This document shows positions 8,391 through 17,064 of a stretch of 64,000 nt of DNA, one piece after another. The stretch's first letter is position 1, and each line of letters opens with the position of its first letter. Source of the DNA: an uncultured Clostridia bacterium (GTDB lineage Bacteria; Bacillota; Clostridia; Lachnospirales; CAG-274); contig CAJTVH010000004.1 in assembly GCA_910579745.1 (NCBI GenBank), forward strand, positions 42,010 to 106,009. Direction: 5' to 3'. The translations under genes and the position numbers were made by a program. The notes under the pieces are model-generated. The model did no database searches and was not told the origin of the DNA. It worked only from the letters and a program-made list of their open reading frames with translations.

Positions 8391-9461
8391 ATGAAGATGA
8401 CTTTAAGATGGTTCGGAAGCGGTCATGATTCCGTGACTTTAGAGCAAATACGCCAGATTCCTGGTGTAACGGGTGTAATAACCACTTTATATAATAAACA
8501 GCCTGGTGAGATATGGAATCTCCCGGAAATTTTAGAACTTAAAAATGAGGTTGAAAACGCGGGACTTAAAATTGAGGGAATAGAAAGCGTAAATATACAC
8601 GACTCAATAAAAACAGGCTCTCCTGAAAGAGATAAATATATAGAAAACTATATAATAACTCTTGAAAACCTCGCTAAAGCTGACATACATCTGATCTGCT
8701 ATAATTTTATGCCGGTATTTGACTGGACGCGCTCAAGTCTCGCTAAAAAAAGAACCGATGGCTCAACGGTGTTATCTTATGACCAGGATTTAATAGATAA
8801 AATAAACCCCGAAACAATTTTTAATGAGATAAATTCAAACAGCAACGGATTTACAATGCCAGGATGGGAACCTGAACGTCTTTCAAAAATAAAAGAACTT
8901 TTTGAAACATATAAAGACGTAACCTCGGAAAAACTTTTGGAAAATTTAATATATTTTCTAAACAAAATAAAAGACACGTGTAAAAAAAATAATATAAAAA
9001 TGGCTATTCATCCTGACGACCCTGCGTGGCCCGTATTTGGGCTTCCGAGAATAATAAACTCAAAAGAGAATATACGAAAACTTCTTGAAGGCGTAAACGA
9101 TGATTTCAACGGTTTAACACTTTGTACAGGCTCGCTCGGCTCAAATCCTGAAAATGATATTTGCGATATAATAAAAACCTTCGGAAAACGCATATATTTC
9201 GCTCACATAAGAAATCTTATTCATCACTCAAAAGGAAAATTTGATGAGGCAGCTCATCTTTCCTCTGACGGCTCTTTCGATATGTATGAAATAATGAAAA
9301 CTCTTTATAAAACCAACTTTAACGGTCCCGTACGGCCTGACCATGGACGAGCTATATGGGGAGAAGTGGCAATGCCTGGATATGGATTATATGACAGAGC
9401 GTTAGGAGCCGCCTATCTAAATGGGTTAATAGAAGCTATAGAAAAATCTTCCAAAAAATAA
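8391..9461 (+). CDS. uxuA: Mannonate dehydratase
   Basis: The enzyme removes water from D-mannonate to give 2-keto-3-deoxy-D-gluconate in hexuronate breakdown. The N-terminal MTLRWFGSGHDSVTLEQIRQ and the metal- and substrate-binding pieces GLTLCTGSLGSNP, YFAHIRN and RPDHGRA are characteristic of UxuA, a TIM-barrel enzyme needing iron or manganese. At 356 residues it matches the shorter Firmicute form (E. coli is 394). AGAAGG precedes the ATG. uxuB follows after 13 bases, so the two are one operon, and the TRAP transporter upstream lies on the same strand. Confidence 0.96.
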   Translation: MKMTLRWFGSGHDSVTLEQIRQIPGVTGVITTLYNKQPGEIWNLPEILELKNEVENAGLKIEGIESVNIHDSIKTGSPERDKYIENYIITLENLAKADIHLICYNFMPVFDWTRSSLAKKRTDGSTVLSYDQDLIDKINPETIFNEINSNSNGFTMPGWEPERLSKIKELFETYKDVTSEKLLENLIYFLNKIKDTCKKNNIKMAIHPDDPAWPVFGLPRIINSKENIRKLLEGVNDDFNGLTLCTGSLGSNPENDICDIIKTFGKRIYFAHIRNLIHHSKGKFDEAAHLSSDGSFDMYEIMKTLYKTNFNGPVRPDHGRAIWGEVAMPGYGLYDRALGAAYLNGLIEAIEKSSKK

Positions 9462-9474
9462 AAGGAGAAACAAG

Positions 9475-11091
9475 ATGGAATTAAATTTAAAAAATCTTGA
9501 AAATAAAAAATTTTGGGAGGAAAAAGGCTATGTTCTCCCAAAATTTGATATAGACGAAGTTCATAGACAAACTAAACTCTCGCCTCATTGGGTACATTTC
9601 GGGGTCGGAAATATTTTTCGCGCGTTTCCCGCCTCCATATGTCAAAATCTTTTAAATCAGGGGTTAATAGCGACAGGTATAACAGCAGTCGAGGGATATG
9701 ATTATGAGATAATCGAAAAATCAATGAGAAAATATGACAACCTCACAATAAACGTAACATTAAAGTCTGATGGTTCAACAAGTAAAGAAATAATCGCCTC
9801 TATAACGGAATCTTTATGTATGACAAAGGAAAATGAAAATGATATGGAGAGGCTCCGTGAGATTTTCAGAAATGACAGTTTAAAACTTGCCTCATTTACA
9901 ATAACAGAAAAAGGTTATAATTTAAAAGATAAAGACGGTAAATTCCTTAAAAATATAGAAAATGATTTTAAAAACCCTCCGTCAATAGCCGAAAGCTATA
10001 TAGGTAAAGTAACAGCGTTATGTTTTGAGCGTTTTAAACATAAACAGTTGCCTTTAACTCTTTTAAGTATGGATAACTGCTCGCATAACGGCACTAAGCT
10101 CGAGAGAGCGATACTTGAGTTCGCTGAAAACTGGATAAAAAATGATTTTATCGAAAATGACTTTATTGATTATATAAAAGAAAAAATATCATTTCCATGG
10201 TCTATGATAGATAAAATAACTCCCCGCCCCTCAGACAAGGTTTTAAAAATACTCCAAAACGACGGTATAGAAAACATAGACCCTGTTATAACAGAAAAAA
10301 ACACCTATACGGCACCTTTTGTAAATGGAGAGGAAACAGAATATCTTATAGTTGAAAACGATTTTAAAAACGGAAAAATCCCCTTAAATAAAAGCAATAA
10401 AAAAGGTGTTTTGTTTACCGATAAAGAAACTGTGGATAAAACCGAAAAAATGAAAGTCTGTACTTGCTTAAATCCTCTTCACACAACTCTCGCTGTTTTC
10501 GGCTGTCTGCTTTCATACGAAAAAATATCTGAGGAAATGAAAAATCCTGTACTTGTTAAATTAATAAAAAATTTAAGTGAAAAAGAGAGCTTGCCCGTTG
10601 TTATAAATCCAAAAATAATAGATCCATCAGAGTTTTTAAACGAAGTAATAACAGTTAGGTTCCCCAATAATTTTATGCCTGATTCTCCTCAAAGAATAGC
10701 CTGCGACACATCACAAAAATTATCGATAAGATTTGGTGAAACAATAAAAGCTTATTTAAACTCAGAAATTTTTGACTTAAAAGATTTAGAGTATATTCCT
10801 CTTATAATAGCCGGCTGGCTCCGATATTTAACAGGATATAACGATAAAGGCGAAAACTTCGAGTTAAGCCCTGACCCCTATATAGAAACTTTAAAACCGA
10901 TTACAGATGAAATTAAATTTGGGGAAAATAATAACATTGAAAAACCATTAGAAAAAATTCTTTCAAATACATCCATTTTCGGATTGGATTTATGTAAAAC
11001 TTCTCTTTATCCAAAAATAATAAATTATTTTAAAGAATTGAACAGCGGTAAAAATTCCGTTATAAACACTTTGACAAAATATGTTTCTTAA
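9475..11091 (+). CDS. uxuB: Fructuronate reductase (mannitol dehydrogenase family)
   Basis: This 538-residue protein interconverts D-fructuronate and D-mannonate with NAD(H). The N-terminus has the nucleotide-binding stretch VHFGVGNIFRAFPA; the middle has LSMDNCSHNG and ITPRPSD, conserved in long-chain mannitol dehydrogenases, followed by the helical C-terminal domain with TCLNPLHTTLAVFGCLL. Position directly after uxuA, with AAGGAG and a 13-base gap, supports fructuronate reductase over tagaturonate or mannitol enzymes. The product feeds UxuA. The isomerase uxaC and KDG kinase and aldolase are not in this window. Confidence 0.93.
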   Translation: MELNLKNLENKKFWEEKGYVLPKFDIDEVHRQTKLSPHWVHFGVGNIFRAFPASICQNLLNQGLIATGITAVEGYDYEIIEKSMRKYDNLTINVTLKSDGSTSKEIIASITESLCMTKENENDMERLREIFRNDSLKLASFTITEKGYNLKDKDGKFLKNIENDFKNPPSIAESYIGKVTALCFERFKHKQLPLTLLSMDNCSHNGTKLERAILEFAENWIKNDFIENDFIDYIKEKISFPWSMIDKITPRPSDKVLKILQNDGIENIDPVITEKNTYTAPFVNGEETEYLIVENDFKNGKIPLNKSNKKGVLFTDKETVDKTEKMKVCTCLNPLHTTLAVFGCLLSYEKISEEMKNPVLVKLIKNLSEKESLPVVINPKIIDPSEFLNEVITVRFPNNFMPDSPQRIACDTSQKLSIRFGETIKAYLNSEIFDLKDLEYIPLIIAGWLRYLTGYNDKGENFELSPDPYIETLKPITDEIKFGENNNIEKPLEKILSNTSIFGLDLCKTSLYPKIINYFKELNSGKNSVINTLTKYVS

Positions 11092-11664
11092 TCAAACTTA
11101 TTTCAAAGTCTCATGAAATACCAGTGGATGCGGGAAAAATATTTTTTCAAGATTTCTTAACGTTTTCGGCTCTTAAAAAGCTCCCCATTCGCTGAGATTT
11201 TGAATAAAATATTTTTTTCTTATGGAATTGCTGTAATTACACGATTTCGAAATAAGTCTATTATAATAAACCAATAAAATAATTCCTTTAACTTGAAAAT
11301 AAGCAAAAAGAATTTAGATAAAAATTATTTTTAGTAAGACAATAAAAAGGGAAAATAGTCTATAAACTGTACTGACTGACTTGGACACATAAGTGAAGTT
11401 TTGCGACTATCCGAGAACACAAGCAAAAAGAATTTCTAACCGCTGAACTTATTTATCTTTAAACTGATTAATTATAATTGGCTGTTTTAAAAATTCATTA
11501 TTTGTATAATTTCAACAACTGTCACGAAGTTTTTAGATACTCTACAACAAAAATATTACTATTTTCTGTTCAAAAATAATAAAATATGATATAATGTATA
11601 TATAAAATATCATATATTTATTAATGTTGAGAAAAACATCTTATTTTTGTTGGGAGGAATAATT
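11092..11664. other. Gap between uxuB and the flavoprotein gene: decayed repeats
   Basis: No credible reading frame. About 11150-11245 resembles family D (a pair of AAAATATTTTTT strings in inverted orientation around GGCTC), and about 11283-11476 is an inverted, degraded family S copy containing AAAAATTATTTTTAGTAAG and GAACTTATTTATC. A TATAAT-like box near 11590 may be the -10 of the flavoprotein promoter; no convincing -35 is visible. Confidence 0.45.
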
Positions 11665-13122
11665 ATGGAAAATAAATATGACGTAATAATAGTAGGCGCA
11701 GGCCCCGCAGGTATTTTCGCCGGTTATGAGTTAACTTTAAAAGCCCCCCAATTAAAAGTCCTTTTAATTGACAAAGGAAATGATATTTATCATAGGTCGT
11801 GCCCTATATTAAAAGGAAAACTTAAATTATGTCCACACGCTGATTTAAAAAAAGATTACGCCTCATGCAGTCCCTCATGTTCAATAACAGCGGGTTTCGG
11901 CGGAGCTGGTGCGTACAGCGACGGAAAATTCAATATAACGACAGAATTTGGCGGTTGGCTTTCAGACTATATATCAAACGAACGTATTTTAGATTTAATA
12001 CGATACGTTGACCAAATAAACCTCAGACATGGAGCGACGACTGCGCTGACAAATCCCAATACAGAATCAGTCCGCCTTATAGAAAAAAAGGTTTACGGCG
12101 CTGGCTTAAAACTTTTAAAAGCAAACGTACGGCACTTAGGAACAGAGAACAATATACAAATATTAAAAAATATTTTTGAGTATTTAAAAGGGAAAATTAC
12201 AATGCTGTTTAAAACAGAGGTAAAAACAGTAATAACAAAAAAAGATAATAATGGTGAAAAAATAGATGGAGTTGAAATCGAAAACGGTGATAAATATTAC
12301 GCTGAAAATATAGTAATAGCACCAGGACGAGACGGCGCTAAATGGCTCGGTCATATATTAAAGGAAAAAGGACTCTCTTTGTACAATAACCAGGTTGACA
12401 TAGGGGTTCGTGTGGAAACGTCTGATATAATTATGAGAGAAATAAATGAAAATCTTTATGAGGGAAAATTTTTATTTAACACATCTGTAGGAACACAAGT
12501 AAGGACTTTTTGCAGCAATCCGTCGGGACATGTCGTAATAGAAAATCATTCTGGAGTAATAGCGGCTAACGGCCATTCATTTTCCGACAAAGCGTTAGGT
12601 TCTCAAAATACAAACTTCGCGTTGCTTGTATCGCATAAATTCTCTGAACCGTTTAATAAACCAAATGAATACGCCATAGAAATATGTAAACGGGCAAACG
12701 ATCTCTCAAATGGAAGCGTAATAATTCAAAAATTCGGCGATATAGAAAGAGGAAGGCGCTCCACTGAAAAAAGGATAAAAGAGGGCTTCGTCGCCCCAAC
12801 ACTAAAAGAGGCTATTCCTGGAGATTTAGGTCTTGTTCTTCCGTATAACACAATGAAAAGCATTATAGAAATGATATACGCTCTCGATAAAGTTACTCCG
12901 GGAATAGCCTCAGAACACACTCTGTTTTACGGAGTAGAGGCAAAATTTTATTCCGCCAGGCCAAAGCTCTCAAATACGTTGGAAACAGAAATAAAAGGTT
13001 TATACTGCGGAGGTGACGGGGCCGGCATAACAAGGGGATTAGCTCAGGCTGGGGCGGCGGGTGTGTTAATTTCCCGTTCAATTATAGCTTCTCTTAGCAA
13101 AAGCTCTGACACTATCTTATAG
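11665..13122 (+). CDS. FAD-dependent dehydrogenase (COG2509-type flavoprotein)
   Basis: This 485-residue protein begins with a Rossmann FAD-binding motif, DVIIVGAGPAGIFAGYEL. It continues with the conserved GFGGAGAYSDGKFN segment and ends with GLYCGGDGAGITRGLAQAGAAG, the second FAD contact. This architecture matches uncharacterised FAD-dependent dehydrogenases common in Clostridia. The conserved cysteines HRSCPI, LKLCPHAD and CSPSC near residues 45-80 are also typical. The start ATG at 11665 follows GGGAGGA; an in-frame TTG six codons earlier lacks a site. The stop TAG lies inside the left terminus of a family S repeat (13118-13281), so the last codons were contributed or trimmed by the repeat. 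Substrate unknown. Confidence 0.85.
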   Translation: MENKYDVIIVGAGPAGIFAGYELTLKAPQLKVLLIDKGNDIYHRSCPILKGKLKLCPHADLKKDYASCSPSCSITAGFGGAGAYSDGKFNITTEFGGWLSDYISNERILDLIRYVDQINLRHGATTALTNPNTESVRLIEKKVYGAGLKLLKANVRHLGTENNIQILKNIFEYLKGKITMLFKTEVKTVITKKDNNGEKIDGVEIENGDKYYAENIVIAPGRDGAKWLGHILKEKGLSLYNNQVDIGVRVETSDIIMREINENLYEGKFLFNTSVGTQVRTFCSNPSGHVVIENHSGVIAANGHSFSDKALGSQNTNFALLVSHKFSEPFNKPNEYAIEICKRANDLSNGSVIIQKFGDIERGRRSTEKRIKEGFVAPTLKEAIPGDLGLVLPYNTMKSIIEMIYALDKVTPGIASEHTLFYGVEAKFYSARPKLSNTLETEIKGLYCGGDGAGITRGLAQAGAAGVLISRSIIASLSKSSDTIL

Positions 13123-13281
13123 TCAAACAACTTAAAAACAAATAAATTCGGTGGCTGAAAATACTTTTTGCTGTGTTAGCGTCAGTCAGCATAGGACTGT
13201 GGCTATGCTCTCCCTCTGCTAACTTGTAAAAATAATTTTCAGCTCACCTCTTTTTGCTCATTTTAAAGTTATTTGACTATA
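13118..13281. repeat. Family S palindromic repeat, best copy
   Basis: Terminal inverted repeats TATAGTCAAACAACTT and AAGTTATTTGACTATA match at 15 of 16 positions. Inner arms GGCTGAAAAT and ATTTTCAGC continue the dyad, leaving a central segment with GTGTTAGCGTCAGTCAGC. The left end overlaps the stop codon of the flavoprotein gene. Related copies are at 59055-59213 (same orientation), 16711-16872 and 11283-11476 (inverted). Confidence 0.75.
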
Positions 13282-13310
13282 AATAATTAATGTTTCCGCC
13301 ATTTATATAT

Positions 13311-13356
13311 AAAAAACTGTTTAAAAATTTTGATAAAATTTTTAAACAGTTTTTTT
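13311..13356. terminator. Bidirectional intrinsic terminator
   Basis: A perfect 20-base stem (13311-13330 with 13336-13355) encloses a five-base loop and has T-runs on both strands. It abuts the stop codon of the VanW gene on the minus strand and faces the flavoprotein gene on the plus strand, so it can end transcription from both sides. Confidence 0.85.
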
Positions 13357-15075
13357 CTACATAGAAGAATTTATACTATCAACATCATTCGGCGAAACAA
13401 TCAAATCGTCCGTAAAATTCTCATTCATATCAGTGTCAATATTCGTGTCAGTACCAATATTTGAGTTAACGCCTTCATTTTCATCAGGCGGCGTCGGTTC
13501 TGTAACAGTATGCGCTTCCTGAGAATTACTCGTTACATTGTCATTTGTCGCCTGTTCATTTTTTCCGGTTTCAGACTTTTTCTTATTTTTCTGACTTTCA
13601 TTATTTACAGTTGTAGGCATGGATACAGGCTCTGTCGCCGCTTCCGTCACAACCGCTTTCGCCGTCGTGCTTTCATCAAGTTTAACCTCAACCGGCACGC
13701 CGTTTCCATTATCTTTTATATTTTTATAAACGCTTCTTGAAAGATAAACCTTTTCAATAAATTTTCCGTCTTGATAAACCTCTTTATACGTTTTATAAGC
13801 TCCTCCTGTAAAAGTGTTCTTAAACTCAAGAGTTCTGTTAGGAGAATGAATTTCCTTTCCATAAAGAGTAATGGATACCTGGTTGCCTGTTAGTCCGCTC
13901 TCTATGTACACAGGAACAGACGTGTCATTCTTAAATTTAAAATCAATATAATCCCCAGCTAAAGTAGCGTCAAACCCTCTTGGAACATATCCAACCGTAA
14001 GTGAATGATTAGATCTCTCAACAACATCAAGCTCCGCCCGTAAAACAGCGTTGTACAATGTTGATGACACTTGGCAGACTCCTCCGCCGTAATCCTGGTC
14101 AAGCTTACCGTTTATATATGCTCCGGCGAGTTTATATCCATTCTCAGGAGTGCTTTCACCAAAACACTCGTTTGTTGAAAAAACCTCGCCCGGATTAATA
14201 ATCTTTCCATTTAAACGGGAAGCGGCAACTCGCATGTTAATAACCCTTCCCGAACTGCCGCTTCCTGAGTATTTTGTACTGTATTTTCCTATAACATCTT
14301 TAACCTGTGAAAGTTGCGCCTTCGTAACATTTGCCTGAATTTCTTTCACAGGTGTCTCTATCTCCTTTGTAGGCGTATGAATTGTTAATCCGTCTCCCTC
14401 GCCTATTGTAATATATTCCACAACCGTGTCAACGGCTCTGTCCAAATCAAGTTCACGTCCATTTTCCTCCGCCGTAGTTGTAAAACCACTGCCGTCCTTT
14501 TTTAGGGTAGCGTCCTTCGGCGGTATATAAACTTTATCTTTAAGTCCCTTTTCAAGTTCGCTTCGGATTGTCGTGACAGTTTCCTCAGGTAAATTTCCCT
14601 CGTCAGTCAAATAATCAATGTCAAAAGAATAAACATCATTAATTTTTAACCTCTCATATAACTCATATCTTTCCTCAACACTGCCCTCTCTCGCGTAATT
14701 ATACGCCTTTTCCACAGCTCCCTCTATATCAAGCTTAACATTAAACTGTTTATAAGTAAATTTAACTTCCTCGTCGTCAATAATAAACGTTATCTCATTT
14801 TGGTCAAAGGGTTCCTGAGCGTCTCGCTGGAGTTTTTTTATGGCGTCTTCTTTTTTCATTCCTCCTATATTCACACCATTCGCGAGTATATTCGGATAAA
14901 TTGTGTCAACGTCAAGAACATCTCTCATTTCCTTAGTGTTGGAAAACCACAAAACCCATGATATAATTCCGATAATCGCCGCCACGGCGAAAACAGCTCC
15001 AATAACAATCATAATCTTGACTTTTGCGGTACTTTTCGCCGCTCCCGTTCCTTTTTTCATACCGCGTTTTTCCAT
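13357..15075 (-). CDS. VanW-family surface protein with YoaR-type peptidoglycan-binding domains
   Basis: A 572-residue protein with one N-terminal membrane segment (about residues 19-44), then two tandem YoaR-like putative peptidoglycan-binding modules (about 60-150 and 160-245), and a VanW domain (about 265-400) recognisable by INPGEVFSTNECFG, YGGGVCQVSSTLYNA and SNHSLTVGYVPRG. The last 110 residues are low-complexity, rich in Thr, Asn, Glu and Asp, probably a flexible tail outside the membrane. VanW is named after a gene of vancomycin clusters, but these stand-alone proteins are not resistance proteins; their role is thought to be in the cell wall. GGAGG precedes the ATG at 15073-15075. A terminator follows directly. 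Confidence 0.88.
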   Translation of the reverse strand: MEKRGMKKGTGAAKSTAKVKIMIVIGAVFAVAAIIGIISWVLWFSNTKEMRDVLDVDTIYPNILANGVNIGGMKKEDAIKKLQRDAQEPFDQNEITFIIDDEEVKFTYKQFNVKLDIEGAVEKAYNYAREGSVEERYELYERLKINDVYSFDIDYLTDEGNLPEETVTTIRSELEKGLKDKVYIPPKDATLKKDGSGFTTTAEENGRELDLDRAVDTVVEYITIGEGDGLTIHTPTKEIETPVKEIQANVTKAQLSQVKDVIGKYSTKYSGSGSSGRVINMRVAASRLNGKIINPGEVFSTNECFGESTPENGYKLAGAYINGKLDQDYGGGVCQVSSTLYNAVLRAELDVVERSNHSLTVGYVPRGFDATLAGDYIDFKFKNDTSVPVYIESGLTGNQVSITLYGKEIHSPNRTLEFKNTFTGGAYKTYKEVYQDGKFIEKVYLSRSVYKNIKDNGNGVPVEVKLDESTTAKAVVTEAATEPVSMPTTVNNESQKNKKKSETGKNEQATNDNVTSNSQEAHTVTEPTPPDENEGVNSNIGTDTNIDTDMNENFTDDLIVSPNDVDSINSSM

Positions 15076-15775
15076 ATTTATACCTCCATAAAAAGCAAAT
15101 ATATCAAACTAATAATAAAGTAATATACACTAATATAACGCTACAATATATCAAATTAAACTTTAATTGATAAAAAACAACCTTTTATTAAAACCACACG
15201 TTAAATTATACACTATTTTTTTTAAAAAATCCACACATTTTTTTATTTTTTATATTATTTTTATATGTCAATAACCTTATAAATAAATTTATAGAAAAAA
15301 TCATAAAAACATCAACAAAATTAAAGAATATTATATAAAAAATAATTATATATCGCCGCCTTTATAGTATGCTCTGTACATATGTTAATTTTAAGCCACA
15401 ATACACAATAACGCTAATCTCAATTCAAACAGCAAAATTATATTTCGAGAAAACAATCGAAAATAAAAAATACTTTGCTTTTTATAAGTCTAAAATATAC
15501 AAAAAATTGTGAAAAATAAAACAAACACACTTCAAATTTGTTTTATTTTTTAATAATTTTTTTGTGTATGTTCTAGTTTTAAGACAGCGCCTAAATAGAA
15601 TTACTTTATATATAAAATATTTTTCCGTCCACACTGATTTTACTTTTTAATCTTTTATGTACATCGATTTATTTTTCATAATTTCTTGAGGACTTTTTTC
15701 ACCGGAAAAATAACTTAACCTCGTAAAAGCCTGCTACAAATCATAAACAAATGTCATATAATTTCTAAATACACG
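15076..15775. other. 700-base gap between sugar transferase and VanW genes
   Basis: Very AT-rich sequence with no supportable gene. At about 15490-15590 there is an imperfect palindrome (ACAAAAAATTGTGAAAAATA against TTTTTTAATAATTTTTTTGT) ending in GTTTTAAGAC, which resembles the right half of family A. Nothing else is recognisable. Confidence 0.5.
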
Positions 15776-16363
15776 TCAATTAGACCTTCCCTCTTTTATT
15801 CCCTCCGCTCTAAAAACAGACTTTATCGTAAGAAAAAAAATTTTCAAGTCAAGCCAAAAACTAATATTTTTGACATATTCCCCGTCAAATTCCGCCTTTT
15901 TTTCTATTTCTATCTCGTCTCTCCCATTTACCTGGGCCAGTCCCGTAAGCCCTGGAAGACAATCGTTCGCCCCAAACTTATCTCTTTGCTTAATAAGATC
16001 ATATTGATTCCATAAAGCGGGTCTTGGACCTATTATACTCATATCTCCCTTAATGATATTAAAGAGCTGCGGAAGTTCATCAATACTTGTTCTTCTAAAA
16101 AAAGCTCCAGATTTTGTAATATAACTTTTAGGGTCCGATAAAAGGTGAGTCGGAACGTTTTTGGGAGTGTCAGCCCTCATTGTTCTAAATTTATAAATAT
16201 AAAATTCCTTTTTGTTTTTCCCTATTCTTTTTTGCTTAAAAATAATCGGTCCTTTTGACTCACACTTTATAATAACAGAAAAAATAACCATCGGCACAGC
16301 GAAAACGATAAGGGCTGAAACAGACAAAAAAATATCCAAAAATCTTTTAATATATTTGTACAT
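15776..16363 (-). CDS. Bacterial sugar transferase (undecaprenyl-phosphate sugar phosphotransferase)
   Basis: This 195-residue protein is the catalytic, WbaP/TuaA-like portion of the family. A single N-terminal hydrophobic segment (about residues 10-33) is followed by FKQKRIGKNKKEFYIYKFRTM, then RRTSIDELPQLFNIIKGDMSIIGPRP and LPGLTGLAQVNGRDE, all hallmark motifs. It transfers a sugar 1-phosphate from a UDP-sugar to undecaprenyl phosphate at the inner membrane face, the first step of a surface polysaccharide. GAGGT sits six bases before the ATG. It is near, but not adjacent to, a nucleotide-sugar dehydratase and an O-antigen-ligase-like gene on the same strand, suggesting one dispersed pathway. 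Which sugar it uses cannot be read from the sequence. Confidence 0.93.
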   Translation of the reverse strand: MYKYIKRFLDIFLSVSALIVFAVPMVIFSVIIKCESKGPIIFKQKRIGKNKKEFYIYKFRTMRADTPKNVPTHLLSDPKSYITKSGAFFRRTSIDELPQLFNIIKGDMSIIGPRPALWNQYDLIKQRDKFGANDCLPGLTGLAQVNGRDEIEIEKKAEFDGEYVKNISFWLDLKIFFLTIKSVFRAEGIKEGRSN

Positions 16364-17064
16364 AAAAATACCTCTTTATATTTAATAGACAACTAATTTT
16401 TAATGACCTATAGGCACTTACCTAAAATTAATTTATCTCCTGTAATCGTAAATCATTAATTTTAAACATATATAAAAACCTCTCGCTCTAAGTTAAATAA
16501 TATAAATTCTCAACTACTTAAACTTTAATACTAAATCCTATTTACATCAATTCCAGAATAAATAAAAGATAGAAAAAATATTTTATTCAATATTTCTTTA
16601 CATTTTGGGCCTAAAAAAACAAACCGACTTTAGCTAAGCAAAAGCGCTGATATGGATAAAATATTCTTTTCTTAATTATGCCAGAATTGCCGCAAGGAAC
16701 TTATAAATTTATAACAATCCAATTTAAAAATGAACAAAAGGAGACGAGATAAAAATTATTTTCGCGAGGCACTTGAAAAATAGCGTAGCCAAAAACCCGC
16801 GCTGACTGCCATCAACACAACGAAAATAATTTTTAGCCGCGGAACTTGTTTGTTTTTAGGTTTAATTGCTTAATTTAAATTACATTATGTTTAAAAAATA
16901 AAATAAACAGAAAAAATTATGAAAAACAAAATAATAGCCATCTCCCTAAAATACATTTATTTTATTTCTCACAATTTTTTGATTAAGTATTTTTTAAGTT
17001 AAAAAACGCTAATATTGCGTAAAATTTACTTCCTACAATAAAATATATTATATATATTAGCGTT
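16364..17064. other. 700-base gap filled with repeats
   Basis: No gene. About 16549-16695 is a family D-like palindrome (ends near ATTCCAGAATAA and TTATGCCAGAAT; inner AAAATATTTTATTC against GGATAAAATATTC). About 16711-16872 is an inverted family S copy. About 16885-16995 is an AT-rich imperfect dyad with ACAATTTTTTGATTAAG. Three repeats are therefore stacked between the sugar transferase and the dehydratase genes. Confidence 0.5.
16711..16872. repeat. Family S repeat, inverted copy
   Basis: Read on the minus strand it aligns with the copy at 13118-13281: ACAAACAAGTTCCGCGGCT, GTGTTGATGGCAGTCAGC, GCGAAAATAATTTTTAT and CTCCTTTTGTTCATTTTTAA fall in the same order. Terminal TATAGTC is not preserved. 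Confidence 0.6.

Noticed and set aside
13357..15075. Glycopeptide resistance locus from the VanW match
   Set aside because: VanW-domain proteins are common in Clostridia; no vanHAX or regulators are present.
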